From positions 1 through 12,080 of the forward strand of contig JAJXUR010000009.1 in assembly GCA_021782715.1 (NCBI GenBank): a stretch of 12,080 nt of DNA. The letters are read 5' to 3'. Within the stretch, counting starts at the first letter, position 1; each line of letters starts with the position of its first letter. Source of the stretch: a bacterium. GTDB lineage: Bacteria; Patescibacteriota; Minisyncoccia; Phycocordibacterales; Phycocordibacteraceae. The notes beneath the pieces are model-generated. The model made no database searches, was not told the origin of the DNA, and saw nothing but the letters and a program-made list of their open reading frames with translations. The position numbers and the translations under genes are program-made. Shown one piece after another: positions 1 through 5,812 of this stretch.

Positions 1-464
1 TGTTCCACGCGGTCATCCAATGTCTGGAGCTCTTCCCTGGAAGCCGGCGTAGCAAGGACATCTTGAACCAGGGGCTTGACGGTCCTGTTCCACTCATCCA
101 CGCTTTTATCAAGGTAGGCAATGGATTCCGGATCGTTCATGCGCTTGAGGCCATACTGCGGAGCGCCGTATTTAAGCCCATGGAGAATCGCCCCGAAGGT
201 CGTCACCTCTTTGTCGATCAAGGTCCGGGTCTTGGGCTCCCCGTACTCGGTGTATTGGTCGGTCAAAAGGGCAATCTTGAATAGCCGCATCCGCTGGCTG
301 CCCACCTGATTGATCGTCGCTGCGTTCCATTCGATTTTGTCGGTGGCATGAATTTGCCACGCAAGCATGATCAGTAAAATGAGTCCTGCCACCAGCGGGG
401 CTATACTCACTTTCAAAAGCAAGGGGATTATTCTTCTTCGCTTGGGGCGAGGAGTCTCGCTCAT
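1..464 (-). CDS. Membrane sensor protein with PilJ-type N-terminal domain (partial, C-terminus beyond window)
   Basis: The reading frame stays open from an ATG at 464 to the window edge, giving 154 residues. A basic start (residues 6-11, RPKRRR) is followed by one strong membrane segment at about residues 12-36 (ending LILLIMLAW). A presumed periplasmic helix then holds INQVGSQRMRLFKIALL (51-67), which matches the IN.AGRQRM signature of the type IV pili methyl-accepting chemotaxis transducer N-terminal (PilJ) domain. Proteins with this N-terminus are usually sensor histidine kinases or chemoreceptors; which one this is cannot be seen because the signalling half is outside the window. A second in-frame ATG lies 18 nt upstream (482), but only the 464 start has a GGGG purine run at suitable spacing (8 nt). 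Such sensors are typical of Proteobacteria and unexpected in a CPR genome. Function is by family resemblance; the reading frame itself is clear. Confidence 0.75.
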   Translation of the reverse strand, partial: MSETPRPKRRRIIPLLLKVSIAPLVAGLILLIMLAWQIHATDKIEWNAATINQVGSQRMRLFKIALLTDQYTEYGEPKTRTLIDKEVTTFGAILHGLKYGAPQYGLKRMNDPESIAYLDKSVDEWNRTVKPLVQDVLATPASREELQTLDDRVE

Positions 465-829
465 ACTGCGGACCCCATTCATGCTGGATGCGGATGCCGC
501 CGCAGGTGGCCAACGTGGCGATGGCGATCAGGCGTGTTACGCCCTTCGCCGCCTGAAGCACAGCGGGATCGAGATCTACCGTCCCGTGGGCAGCGAGATG
601 GTTTCCGAAGAATCGGCGAGGCCCCGATAGATACTGGGGAATAGCGCCAGAGCGCGTATCTGCGCCTGGGTAACCAGCCAACGCGTGGCTTATTGCCGAT
701 GCCGAAGTACCCTCCGGATGTCAGCCCTGCATAAACTTTATCGGACTCAAGGAACGCCTTGCATCCCCCGGCACCCGCGTCACCGGGCATCTCCGCATGA
801 CCGACGGGCGCAACTGCCTCATTCGAGAG

Positions 830-866
830 CTTCATCGGCGGGTGGCTTCCGGGCCCGCCTATGAAG
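830..866. repeat. Long inverted repeat with a competing alternative pairing
   Basis: CTTCAT (830-835) pairs with ATGAAG (861-866), and GGCGGG (837-842) pairs with CCCGCC (854-859). Only one mismatch (836/860) separates the two helices, and the loop is 11 nt. Within that loop TGGCTTC (843-849) is perfectly complementary to GAAGCCA just outside the stem (869-875). The sequence could therefore form either the long stem or a second hairpin, or possibly a pseudoknot. There is no T-tract on either side, so it is not a standard intrinsic terminator. Confidence 0.65.
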
Positions 867-892
867 ACGAAGCCATCGCGACAGACGTCAGG

Positions 893-916
893 CTTGCTTG
901 CTTGCTTGCTTGCTTG
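893..916. repeat. (CTTG)6 tetranucleotide microsatellite
   Basis: Six perfect tandem copies of CTTG, followed by CGCA. The tract lies in the gene-poor stretch, 27 bases from the long inverted repeat. Tandem tetranucleotide repeats in bacteria can change length by slippage and are best known as phase-variation switches inside or just upstream of genes. Here it lies more than 400 bases upstream of the PilJ-type sensor start and about 100 bases past the end of the nuclease-fusion gene, so no clear target is apparent. Confidence 0.85.
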
Positions 917-1015
917 CGCAATATTTTTTCCACGATGCGTCTCAGCCTTTATTTATTCTTGCTCACACTGTGCGTCAGACGACGGCACTCTCCATTCACC
1001 GATGGCTCTCTATTT

Positions 1016-2257
1016 TCATGGACTCATGCGATTGCATGGTGGTGGCGCGCCGAAAGTCTCGCAAAATACTCGATACAGTTCCCGCTCCACCAAGCGCCAC
1101 CCGTCGCTGATGAGACGGAACCGGACCCGCGCAGCGCCGTCCGCGATGTGGCGATAAAGTACCGCGTTATCGCTGCTGCCACGCAGGTGATCCCCCAAGC
1201 GTTTGCGCAAATCTCCAGCCGAGCCGATGTAGACCACGCTATGCGACACCGTCGATACCCTTTCTCCCGGCCATTCTTGCCTTTCCCCACCAAGCGGAGA
1301 AGCGAGACTCGCCCGAATCTCGTACACCCCTGGATCAGCCGGAACCACAGCCCGCAACGTTTGAGGGGTCAGCGGCACGAGTGCGGAAAACCCCTCGGTC
1401 GCTGCCAGATAATTCAACCGTTGGCTGCGGCTTCGACAATCGGGAATCGCCAAGTCGTGTCGGATGTTGGCCACCGTACGTCTCAACAGACGAACACCGT
1501 ATTCGCGCCCGAGAATTTCGGCAATAGCCTTGTCCGACAACGGCTCCCGCAATCCTCCTGCGGCCATCCAAGTTTTTTCCACTTTTATCACATGATCCAC
1601 GAATTGGCAATGAACCTGCCGCGGCTTCGGGAACAGAGTGCTTAACCGCACCGCTTTCCCATTCGGCAGAATGATCGACAAACCACGCACCAGCCGGGAG
1701 ATCCGACCAGGATCCGCCACCACGGAAAGATTCGACTCCGATCGCAGCCGGGCGGCAATTGCCGCCTGGGTCAGTGGTAGGAGCGCCAAGGCCTGACCGG
1801 AACGTAGATACGCCGTTTGCGCTGCCAGCATCGTCTGTATCAGTGAGTGGGTGAGCCGGTTTCTGGTGTTGATCAGACGTAGTCTGTGCAATGCGCTCGC
1901 CTGCTCCGCAGGAAAGTTCGGACGGGACATACGGCGCTTTATTCCCTCCTCATCGAACCGATATTCCCGCGCGTAGCTGGCGCGGTGATAGAGGAATATT
2001 AGACTTCCTCCCTCCTCGCGGATTTCTCCCAGAATTGGGGATGCCGGGGTTTTGAGAATGTTGGCCGCGTCATGCGCCACCACCCGCGCACCTGCCAATC
2101 GATCAACGCTCATCCAGGGGTGCAGGAAAGTGAATTCAGCGGAGGACTCCACCTGGGTCACCTGGCGATCAAAAGTCCGCAACGGCAACTCCAGAAAGCG
2201 AGCTAGCACAATTTTACCGAGCAGTGCGGCGTCTATCTTATAGTTGTGGTGCTGCAA
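1016..2257 (-). CDS. Shortened sigma-54 (RpoN)-like protein fused to a C-terminal GIY-YIG nuclease domain
   Basis: 413 residues. Residues 15-46 (with ARFLELPLRTFDRQV) resemble sigma-54 region I. Residues 124-290 follow the sigma-54 core-binding and DNA-binding domains: LINTRNRLTHSLIQ, then PLTQAAIAARL and GRISRLVRG (helix-turn-helix region), FVDHVIKVE, EPLSDKAIAEIL, and LRRTVANIRH (258-267) in place of the RpoN box ARRTVAKYRE (6 of 10 identical). Residues 305-413 form a GIY-YIG nuclease: GVY (310-312), YIG (343-345), LRKRLGDHL (350-358) with the expected Arg and His, candidate catalytic Glu at 391 or 393, and terminal PPPCN with Asn409. GVY and YIG are about 30 residues apart, longer than usual. 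The start is TTG at 2257; an in-frame TAG lies two codons upstream, so no earlier start exists. Much of the usual activator/core-binding region is missing. It may target nuclease activity to promoter-like DNA, but that is inference. Confidence 0.82.
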   Translation of the reverse strand: MQHHNYKIDAALLGKIVLARFLELPLRTFDRQVTQVESSAEFTFLHPWMSVDRLAGARVVAHDAANILKTPASPILGEIREEGGSLIFLYHRASYAREYRFDEEGIKRRMSRPNFPAEQASALHRLRLINTRNRLTHSLIQTMLAAQTAYLRSGQALALLPLTQAAIAARLRSESNLSVVADPGRISRLVRGLSIILPNGKAVRLSTLFPKPRQVHCQFVDHVIKVEKTWMAAGGLREPLSDKAIAEILGREYGVRLLRRTVANIRHDLAIPDCRSRSQRLNYLAATEGFSALVPLTPQTLRAVVPADPGVYEIRASLASPLGGERQEWPGERVSTVSHSVVYIGSAGDLRKRLGDHLRGSSDNAVLYRHIADGAARVRFRLISDGWRLVERELYRVFCETFGAPPPCNRMSP

Positions 2258-2302
2258 TCGCTGCTACGCCGACAAAGTATGTTTGATCTTAAAATACCCT
2301 TG

Positions 2303-2308
2303 ATTATA
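2303..2308 (-). promoter_or_regulatory. Candidate -10 element for the sigma-54-like/GIY-YIG gene
   Basis: On the minus strand this reads TATAAT, a perfect sigma-70 -10 hexamer, about 45 nt upstream of the TTG start at 2257. No good -35 match is found at 16-18 nt. The rest of the 200-base gap between the two minus-strand genes (2258-2459) shows no coding frame. No -24/-12 (GG-N10-GC) element was found there, so there is no sign that the gene drives itself as a sigma-54 promoter. Confidence 0.35.
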
Positions 2309-2452
2309 TGGTTTACCACGTGCGGATCGTTGACTTGAAACTCGCATGGTGCGCAGAAGAGATTCTCAGGTCTGAACCACGTCATCGCTTCGGTAAGTTT
2401 CGATAGCGCCATGCTAGGCTAGCCACAGCCGCAAATTCATAACGTATTTATG

Positions 2453-2475
2453 GCCGCTATCATTGCGGCTCTTTT
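2453..2475 (+). terminator. Weak hairpin with T-tract at the 3' end of the ATPase gene
   Basis: GCCGC (2453-2457) and GCGGC (2465-2469) can pair around a 7-nt loop, followed on the plus strand by TCTTTT. The stem is only 5 bp. It overlaps the stop codon of the minus-strand ATPase gene. The T-tract faces the plus strand, where no gene precedes it, so use as a terminator is doubtful. Confidence 0.2.
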
Positions 2476-3788
2476 GAAGTGTCAGTGCCCCGATCGATGA
2501 CTCCATAGCGGATGCACAGTTGGTCCACTTTCGGCTTCTCGGTCGCCGGCACCACGTAGACCCCGTGGCTCTTGTAAGTTGAAAGCCGGAGCCGCTTGCG
2601 CAGAATGCCGCCGATGAATCGGTTGGTGATCGGCCTGTCGTACTCCCCGCCAAACCGACCGACAAAGGCAACGGTCACTTCGGAAACGGGGATACTCGTT
2701 CGATCTTGCGCCGAGAGCATCTCTGAGAGGATTTCCAGGATGCCAGCTTCTGCGGATCCCGAGCGTTCCGCATAGATATCCTGGTCGAATGACTTTACCG
2801 AATCACACACTTCCTCCTGCAACTGCTCATCATCAATGATAGAAAGTAGCGGTACGAGGATCTGATTGAGTCGCGGGGACAGCGATGGATCGACCAACGA
2901 CGCATCGACCTTGATTCGTTCGAGGGACTGAAAACGGTACATGAGTAGCCGATTGCGCAATGATCGGGCTTCCTCTTTCTGCGCGTCAGGAAGGTTGATT
3001 GGGATATCGCCCCGCAGACTCCGCTGGCCCATTTCCTCGGTCAGAAATCGGCTCTCAAGCGCTTGGTCTTCGAACGACCTGCGCATAGCTACGATCTTCG
3101 GACCGAAGACATTGAAGGCTCTGGGGTCAAATTCCTTCTTGATCGTCATCGCGGTACGCAGGACTGGAAAGCCTTTTGCATTGCCATTGTTGAATATCTT
3201 GACCAGTTCCGACTTCTCATCGCTGAAGCGAAAGTCGGCCTCGTCGAAAATCAAGGTCCCGCGAAATGTATCGAGCGTATGGAAAATGGGCGAGACCGTG
3301 GAAGCGCCGCTGGCAAAAAACGTTTTGTAGCATAGCGACCCGATAACGATGAGCGCTCGCGTCTTGCCCGATCCGAAGTCTCCGCGTAGCCGAAGGTACG
3401 GCAATTCATTGAAGGCATCGTAGACCCAGGTGAGGAGGATGTAGTAGCTGGCGATCCTCTGAAATCGTTCGGATAGATCCACATAGAGAAAGAGATACGC
3501 CTGAACTGCTTCAATCAGTTCGCCAGTCGAGCCGTAGGGCTCTGGCTTATCGGGAAGCAGCAGCGCGCCGTGCTTGATGAGGTTATTGGTGGCCGGGACC
3601 GGAACCAGCCGCTCGCCGGTATCCGTATCCAGAGAACTTGCTACCGAGACCTCGCCGCCACGAAATACGGCGAAGGCAGTTCTACCCGTGTCGAGCTGGT
3701 AGATCAGCTCAAGTATGCCACCGCCGGGCAAGCGTCGCGATACGGTCGGGGTGACTCTTTGTGTTTTCCTTTCTTCTTCATCCGCCAT
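2460..3788 (-). CDS. P-loop (AAA+/helicase-like) ATPase of a mobile element, probable replication protein
   Basis: 442 residues. The ATPase core has Walker A GDFGSGKT (136-143) and Walker B TLIFDEADF (178-186, acidic pair D182-E183), with the conserved stretch SLCYKTFFASGASTVSPIF between them and NNGNAKGFPVLR (200-211) after. The C-terminal 100 residues (ISEV-type start near PVSEVTVAFV, then FIGGILRKRLRLSTYKS) look like a winged-helix DNA-binding domain. This arrangement resembles the helicase halves of phage/plasmid primase-helicases (P4/D5-like) and related ATPases of integrated elements. No primase catalytic motifs are seen in the N-terminal 110 residues. It is divergent from the serine recombinase with a 117-base gap, as expected for an element carrying replication and integration modules. 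An AGGA run directly abuts the ATG, too close for a normal ribosome binding site. The exact role is inferred. Confidence 0.7.
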   Translation of the reverse strand: MADEEERKTQRVTPTVSRRLPGGGILELIYQLDTGRTAFAVFRGGEVSVASSLDTDTGERLVPVPATNNLIKHGALLLPDKPEPYGSTGELIEAVQAYLFLYVDLSERFQRIASYYILLTWVYDAFNELPYLRLRGDFGSGKTRALIVIGSLCYKTFFASGASTVSPIFHTLDTFRGTLIFDEADFRFSDEKSELVKIFNNGNAKGFPVLRTAMTIKKEFDPRAFNVFGPKIVAMRRSFEDQALESRFLTEEMGQRSLRGDIPINLPDAQKEEARSLRNRLLMYRFQSLERIKVDASLVDPSLSPRLNQILVPLLSIIDDEQLQEEVCDSVKSFDQDIYAERSGSAEAGILEILSEMLSAQDRTSIPVSEVTVAFVGRFGGEYDRPITNRFIGGILRKRLRLSTYKSHGVYVVPATEKPKVDQLCIRYGVIDRGTDTSKEPQ

Positions 3789-3862
3789 TCCTACCAGGCT
3801 AGCGGAATGAAGTGCTTACGCGAAGGCGTGAAAGCGTGCTTCCTCGGCACGATCTCGCCCAT

Positions 3863-3890
3863 GTGACTTTCCTGGCGTGTACGCTAGATT
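3863..3890 (+). promoter_or_regulatory. Candidate promoter of the serine recombinase
   Basis: A TGAC core (GTGACT, 3863-3868) lies 16 nt before TAGATT (3885-3890), a 4-of-6 match to the -10 hexamer. Transcription would start within about 10 nt of the ATG at 3906, leaving almost no leader; no Shine-Dalgarno sequence is present upstream of that ATG. The match is modest. Confidence 0.3.
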
Positions 3891-3899
3891 GGTGTACGC
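3877..3899 (+). repeat. Paired GTGTACGC direct repeats before the recombinase start
   Basis: GTGTACGC occurs at 3877-3884 and again at 3892-3899, start-to-start spacing 15 bp, flanking the candidate -10 box and ending 6 nt before the recombinase ATG. The first copy lies within GCGT-GT-ACGC, a short inverted repeat. The position fits an operator for autoregulation or a recombinase-binding site; no protein can be assigned. Confidence 0.5.
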
Positions 3900-3905
3900 A
3901 CAAGC

Positions 3906-5435
3906 ATGAGATATTTTATCTATTGCAGAAAATCGACGGAGTCTGAAGACCGTCAGGTACTTTCCATTGACTCTCAGCTCAAGGAGCTCCAAAGCAAGTT
4001 CAGCAGCGATCCGTCAGTGGAAGTTGCAGATATTTATAGGGAAGCCTTCAGTGCCAAAGCACCAGGCCGACCTATCTTCGACGAAATGATTCGTCGAATT
4101 GAACAAGGGCAGGCCGATGGAATCATTGCCTGGCACCCGGACCGTCTTGCGAGGAACTCTGTCGATGGGGGCCGGATCATTCATCTCCTTGATCGCAATC
4201 GCCTCAAAGATCTCAAGTTCGCAACCTCTTCCTTCGAGAATAATCCGCAGGGCAAATTCATGCTCCAGATTATCTTCGGGTACTCGAAATATTACGTCGA
4301 CTCTCTGAGCGAGAACGTCAAGCGTGGAATGCGCGCGAAGCTGGAGCGCGGTTGGAAACCAAACAAACCACCTACTGGTTACAAGAACGAGCAGGAACTT
4401 CAAACGATTGTGTCCGATGCCGAGACGTTTCCAATTATGAAGAAGCTCTTCGAGAGAGCAGTGACCGGCTCTTACACCATCGCCGAACTGGAGAGGATGC
4501 TTCGGATGCAATGGGGGTTTCGCACCCCCAAGCGCAAACGAACCGGTGGCCGACCATTAAGCCTCGCGAGTCTATACCGTATCTTCAGCAACCCATTTTA
4601 CGCAGGGTATATCAGATGGAACGGGCAGCTATATCCCGGAAAACACGAGCCGATGATTACGTGGAAAGAGTTCGAGCGACTCCAAGCGGTACTCGGCCGC
4701 CCCGGTGCCGAAAAGCCGCAGAAGCACAGGTTCGCGTACACTGGGCTCATACGCTGCGGTACCTGCGGTCTCATGGTAACCGCAGAACACAAGACCAATC
4801 GGTTTGGATCCAAGTACGTCTATTATCACTGCACACGGCGGAATATCGGTACGCGTTGCAAGGAGCGATCAATTGAGGTGCGAGAACTTGAGCGCCAGAT
4901 TGCAGAACGACTACATGACATTTATGTTCCTCCTAAAGTGGTTGAGTGCGCAATCAGGACGATCGAGAAGCGAAGCCTGACTGTTGAGGAGTCGGTGGAA
5001 TTTCAGCGTGCTTCGCTTGAAAAAGCGATCCGTGGATGCGACGAGAAACTGAAGACGCTTATCGATTTGAGGCTACGGGGCCTGATTGACGATCAGGATC
5101 TTGTTTCCCGTCGCGAGGAAATGCAGAAAGAGAAGATCGCGCTGACTGAAGAACACTCCGGGCTAGATCGACAGGCCAGGTGGTTCGAACCCGTCATGGC
5201 AGTCGTTTCGTTCGGCAGTAGAGCCGCGGCATGGTTCATGGCAGGCGACGACGCGCTTCGGAAGATGATTCTCAAAACGATCGGTTCGAACCTGACTCTG
5301 AGGGATGGAAAACTCAACATTGAGGCCGCATTTCCTTACTCGCTACAACCGGATTCAGCATCGTTTCTCTCTTTGTGCGGGTACCGGGAATCGAACCCGG
5401 GTCTCAACCTTGGGAAGGTCGCATTCTGCCACTAA
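3906..5435 (+). CDS. Large serine recombinase (site-specific integrase)
   Basis: 509 residues. The N-terminal resolvase domain (1-145) has YCRKSTESEDRQ with catalytic Ser10 and Arg8, IIAWHPDRLARN (73-84) with the conserved Arg pair, and the long linking helix YYVDSLSENVKRGM (129-142). A recombinase domain follows (about 155-275, starting PPTGYKNE), then a zinc ribbon with CGTC (284-287), Cys309 and Cys318, and a coiled-coil stretch (about 345-425). Enzymes of this family integrate and excise elements through a 5'-phosphoserine link at short cores. The domain ends naturally near SNLTLRDGKLNIEAAFPYSL; residues 491-509 (with GYRESNPG) are the antisense translation of the tRNA-Gly gene, and the TAA lies inside that gene. 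This C-terminal tail is therefore a product of integration at the tRNA and is probably not part of the functional fold. The start is the ATG at 3906. Confidence 0.92.
   Translation: MRYFIYCRKSTESEDRQVLSIDSQLKELQSKFSSDPSVEVADIYREAFSAKAPGRPIFDEMIRRIEQGQADGIIAWHPDRLARNSVDGGRIIHLLDRNRLKDLKFATSSFENNPQGKFMLQIIFGYSKYYVDSLSENVKRGMRAKLERGWKPNKPPTGYKNEQELQTIVSDAETFPIMKKLFERAVTGSYTIAELERMLRMQWGFRTPKRKRTGGRPLSLASLYRIFSNPFYAGYIRWNGQLYPGKHEPMITWKEFERLQAVLGRPGAEKPQKHRFAYTGLIRCGTCGLMVTAEHKTNRFGSKYVYYHCTRRNIGTRCKERSIEVRELERQIAERLHDIYVPPKVVECAIRTIEKRSLTVEESVEFQRASLEKAIRGCDEKLKTLIDLRLRGLIDDQDLVSRREEMQKEKIALTEEHSGLDRQARWFEPVMAVVSFGSRAAAWFMAGDDALRKMILKTIGSNLTLRDGKLNIEAAFPYSLQPDSASFLSLCGYRESNPGLNLGKVAFCH
5376..5435. 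other. Candidate attachment junction: recombinase 3' end overlapping tRNA 3' half
   Basis: Sixty bases are shared by the recombinase C-terminal codons (plus strand) and the tRNA-Gly D-loop to discriminator (minus strand). The crossover should lie in or beside this overlap because the recombinase gene belongs to the element and the tRNA to the chromosome. The exact core cannot be read without the other end. Confidence 0.45.
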
Positions 5436-5446
5436 ACCATACCCGC
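5376..5446 (-). tRNA. tRNA-Gly (anticodon CCC)
   Basis: A full cloverleaf can be folded: acceptor GCGGGTA/TACCCGC with seven perfect pairs, D-arm GTTT...GAAT with loop AGTGGCA, anticodon stem CGACC/GGTTG around loop TTCCCAA (anticodon CCC at 5414-5412, decoding GGG), variable AGAC, T-arm CCGGG-TTCGATT-CCCGG. The base after the acceptor is A, whereas bacterial tRNA-Gly usually has U73. CCA is not encoded; the next bases are CAAAG. The gene lies 25 nt after the FtsB/DivIC-like stop with no clear promoter of its own, so it is probably processed from the operon transcript. Its 3' end borders the integrated element. Confidence 0.95.
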
Positions 5447-5471
5447 TTTTATATTGACGTCGAACTTCGAT

Positions 5472-5810
5472 TCAGAACCAATGTAGCACGTTCTGCCACC
5501 ACGAGGTCGTTGTCGCCACGGTATTCGTGGCCGGCGGTACCACCACGATAACCTCTTCTCCCGGGCGCGCAACCCCGAATGCCGTCCGGATGGCGGCATC
5601 GCGACCGCGGCTCGTCCCGAGCGCCGCGAGACTCGCACCGAGCGCCGATTTGCGAGTCTCAAGCGCCTGATACTGCCGCTGTACATCGCCCGCCTGCGAG
5701 ACGGCAATCTGCGCTTTACCGGCGAGCCCCCAGATGAGCGATACGAGCCAGAATATCGCCAAAAGCAAGATACCGATGAGAGCCCCTCGCTGCCACTGAT
5801 TCGTGCGCAT
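5472..5810 (-). CDS. FtsB/DivIC-like septum formation initiator protein
   Basis: 112 residues with the layout of the FtsB/DivIC family: short cytoplasmic start, one membrane helix (about 10-30, GILLLAIFWLVSLIWGLA), a coiled-coil segment (about 35-65), then the conserved patch RDAAIRTAFGVARPGEEV (70-87) followed by IVVVPPA. The family bridges cytoplasmic and periplasmic parts of the divisome in complex with FtsL and FtsQ/DivIB. The tail ending WWQNVLHWF is extra and aromatic. The gene follows lepA by 20 nt. TATACT lies 6 nt before the ATG, so a second, leaderless transcript is possible. The family call rests on layout and the FG.ARPGE signature; the exact orthologue (FtsB or DivIC) cannot be decided. 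Confidence 0.8.
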   Translation of the reverse strand: MRTNQWQRGALIGILLLAIFWLVSLIWGLAGKAQIAVSQAGDVQRQYQALETRKSALGASLAALGTSRGRDAAIRTAFGVARPGEEVIVVVPPATNTVATTTSWWQNVLHWF

Positions 5811-5812
5811 GG

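Larger units (their letters stand above)
465..1015. other. Gene-poor intergenic stretch rich in inverted repeats
   Basis: No convincing protein is encoded here on either strand: open frames exist but their translations are low in family character and interrupt one another. The stretch instead holds several inverted repeats: a 12-bp broken stem at 830-866, a CCCGG/CCGGG pair at 767-771/783-787, and a nested AGATAC/GTATCT plus GCGC/GCGC hairpin at 629-661. It also holds a (CTTG)6 tract. It lies downstream of the sigma-54/GIY-YIG gene and upstream of the PilJ-type sensor gene, both on the minus strand, so a transcribed leader or structured RNA is possible. A decayed gene is the other option. Confidence 0.5.
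1..5376. mobile_element. Integrated element at tRNA-Gly (right end visible, left end outside the window)
   Basis: The recombinase gene abuts and enters the 3' half of tRNA-Gly, the classic position of an integrase at one end of an element. Next to it is a replication-type ATPase, followed by the sigma-54/GIY-YIG gene and a sensor gene unlike the envelope operon to the right. No second copy of the tRNA 3' end occurs in 1-5375, so the other end must be further left, or the shared core is only a few bases as is usual for serine integrases. How much of 1-2400 belongs to the element is not certain. Confidence 0.5.

Noticed and set aside
172..835. Two overlapping minus-strand open frames (about 169 and 118 codons) as genes
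   Set aside because: The first reads out of frame through the PilJ-type sensor and the second through the hairpin-rich stretch. Neither has family character, and plausible fragments occur in all three frames, fitting non-coding or decayed DNA better.
1604..1619. TTGGCA...TGC with GG-N10-GC spacing, like a sigma-54 -24/-12 promoter
   Set aside because: It lies inside and antisense to the sigma-54-like gene with no gene start downstream on that strand. One such match in 12 kb is within chance.
797..1645. Plus-strand 282-codon open frame
   Set aside because: It is largely antisense to the GIY-YIG end of the sigma-54-like gene, and its translation has the low-complexity Arg/His/Pro look of a shadow frame.
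5185..5193. TCGAACCCG inside the recombinase gene, identical to 9 bases of the tRNA T-arm region (5391-5399), as a second attachment core
   Set aside because: It is short, lies within conserved coding sequence only 200 bases from the tRNA, and would define a meaningless 200-base element.
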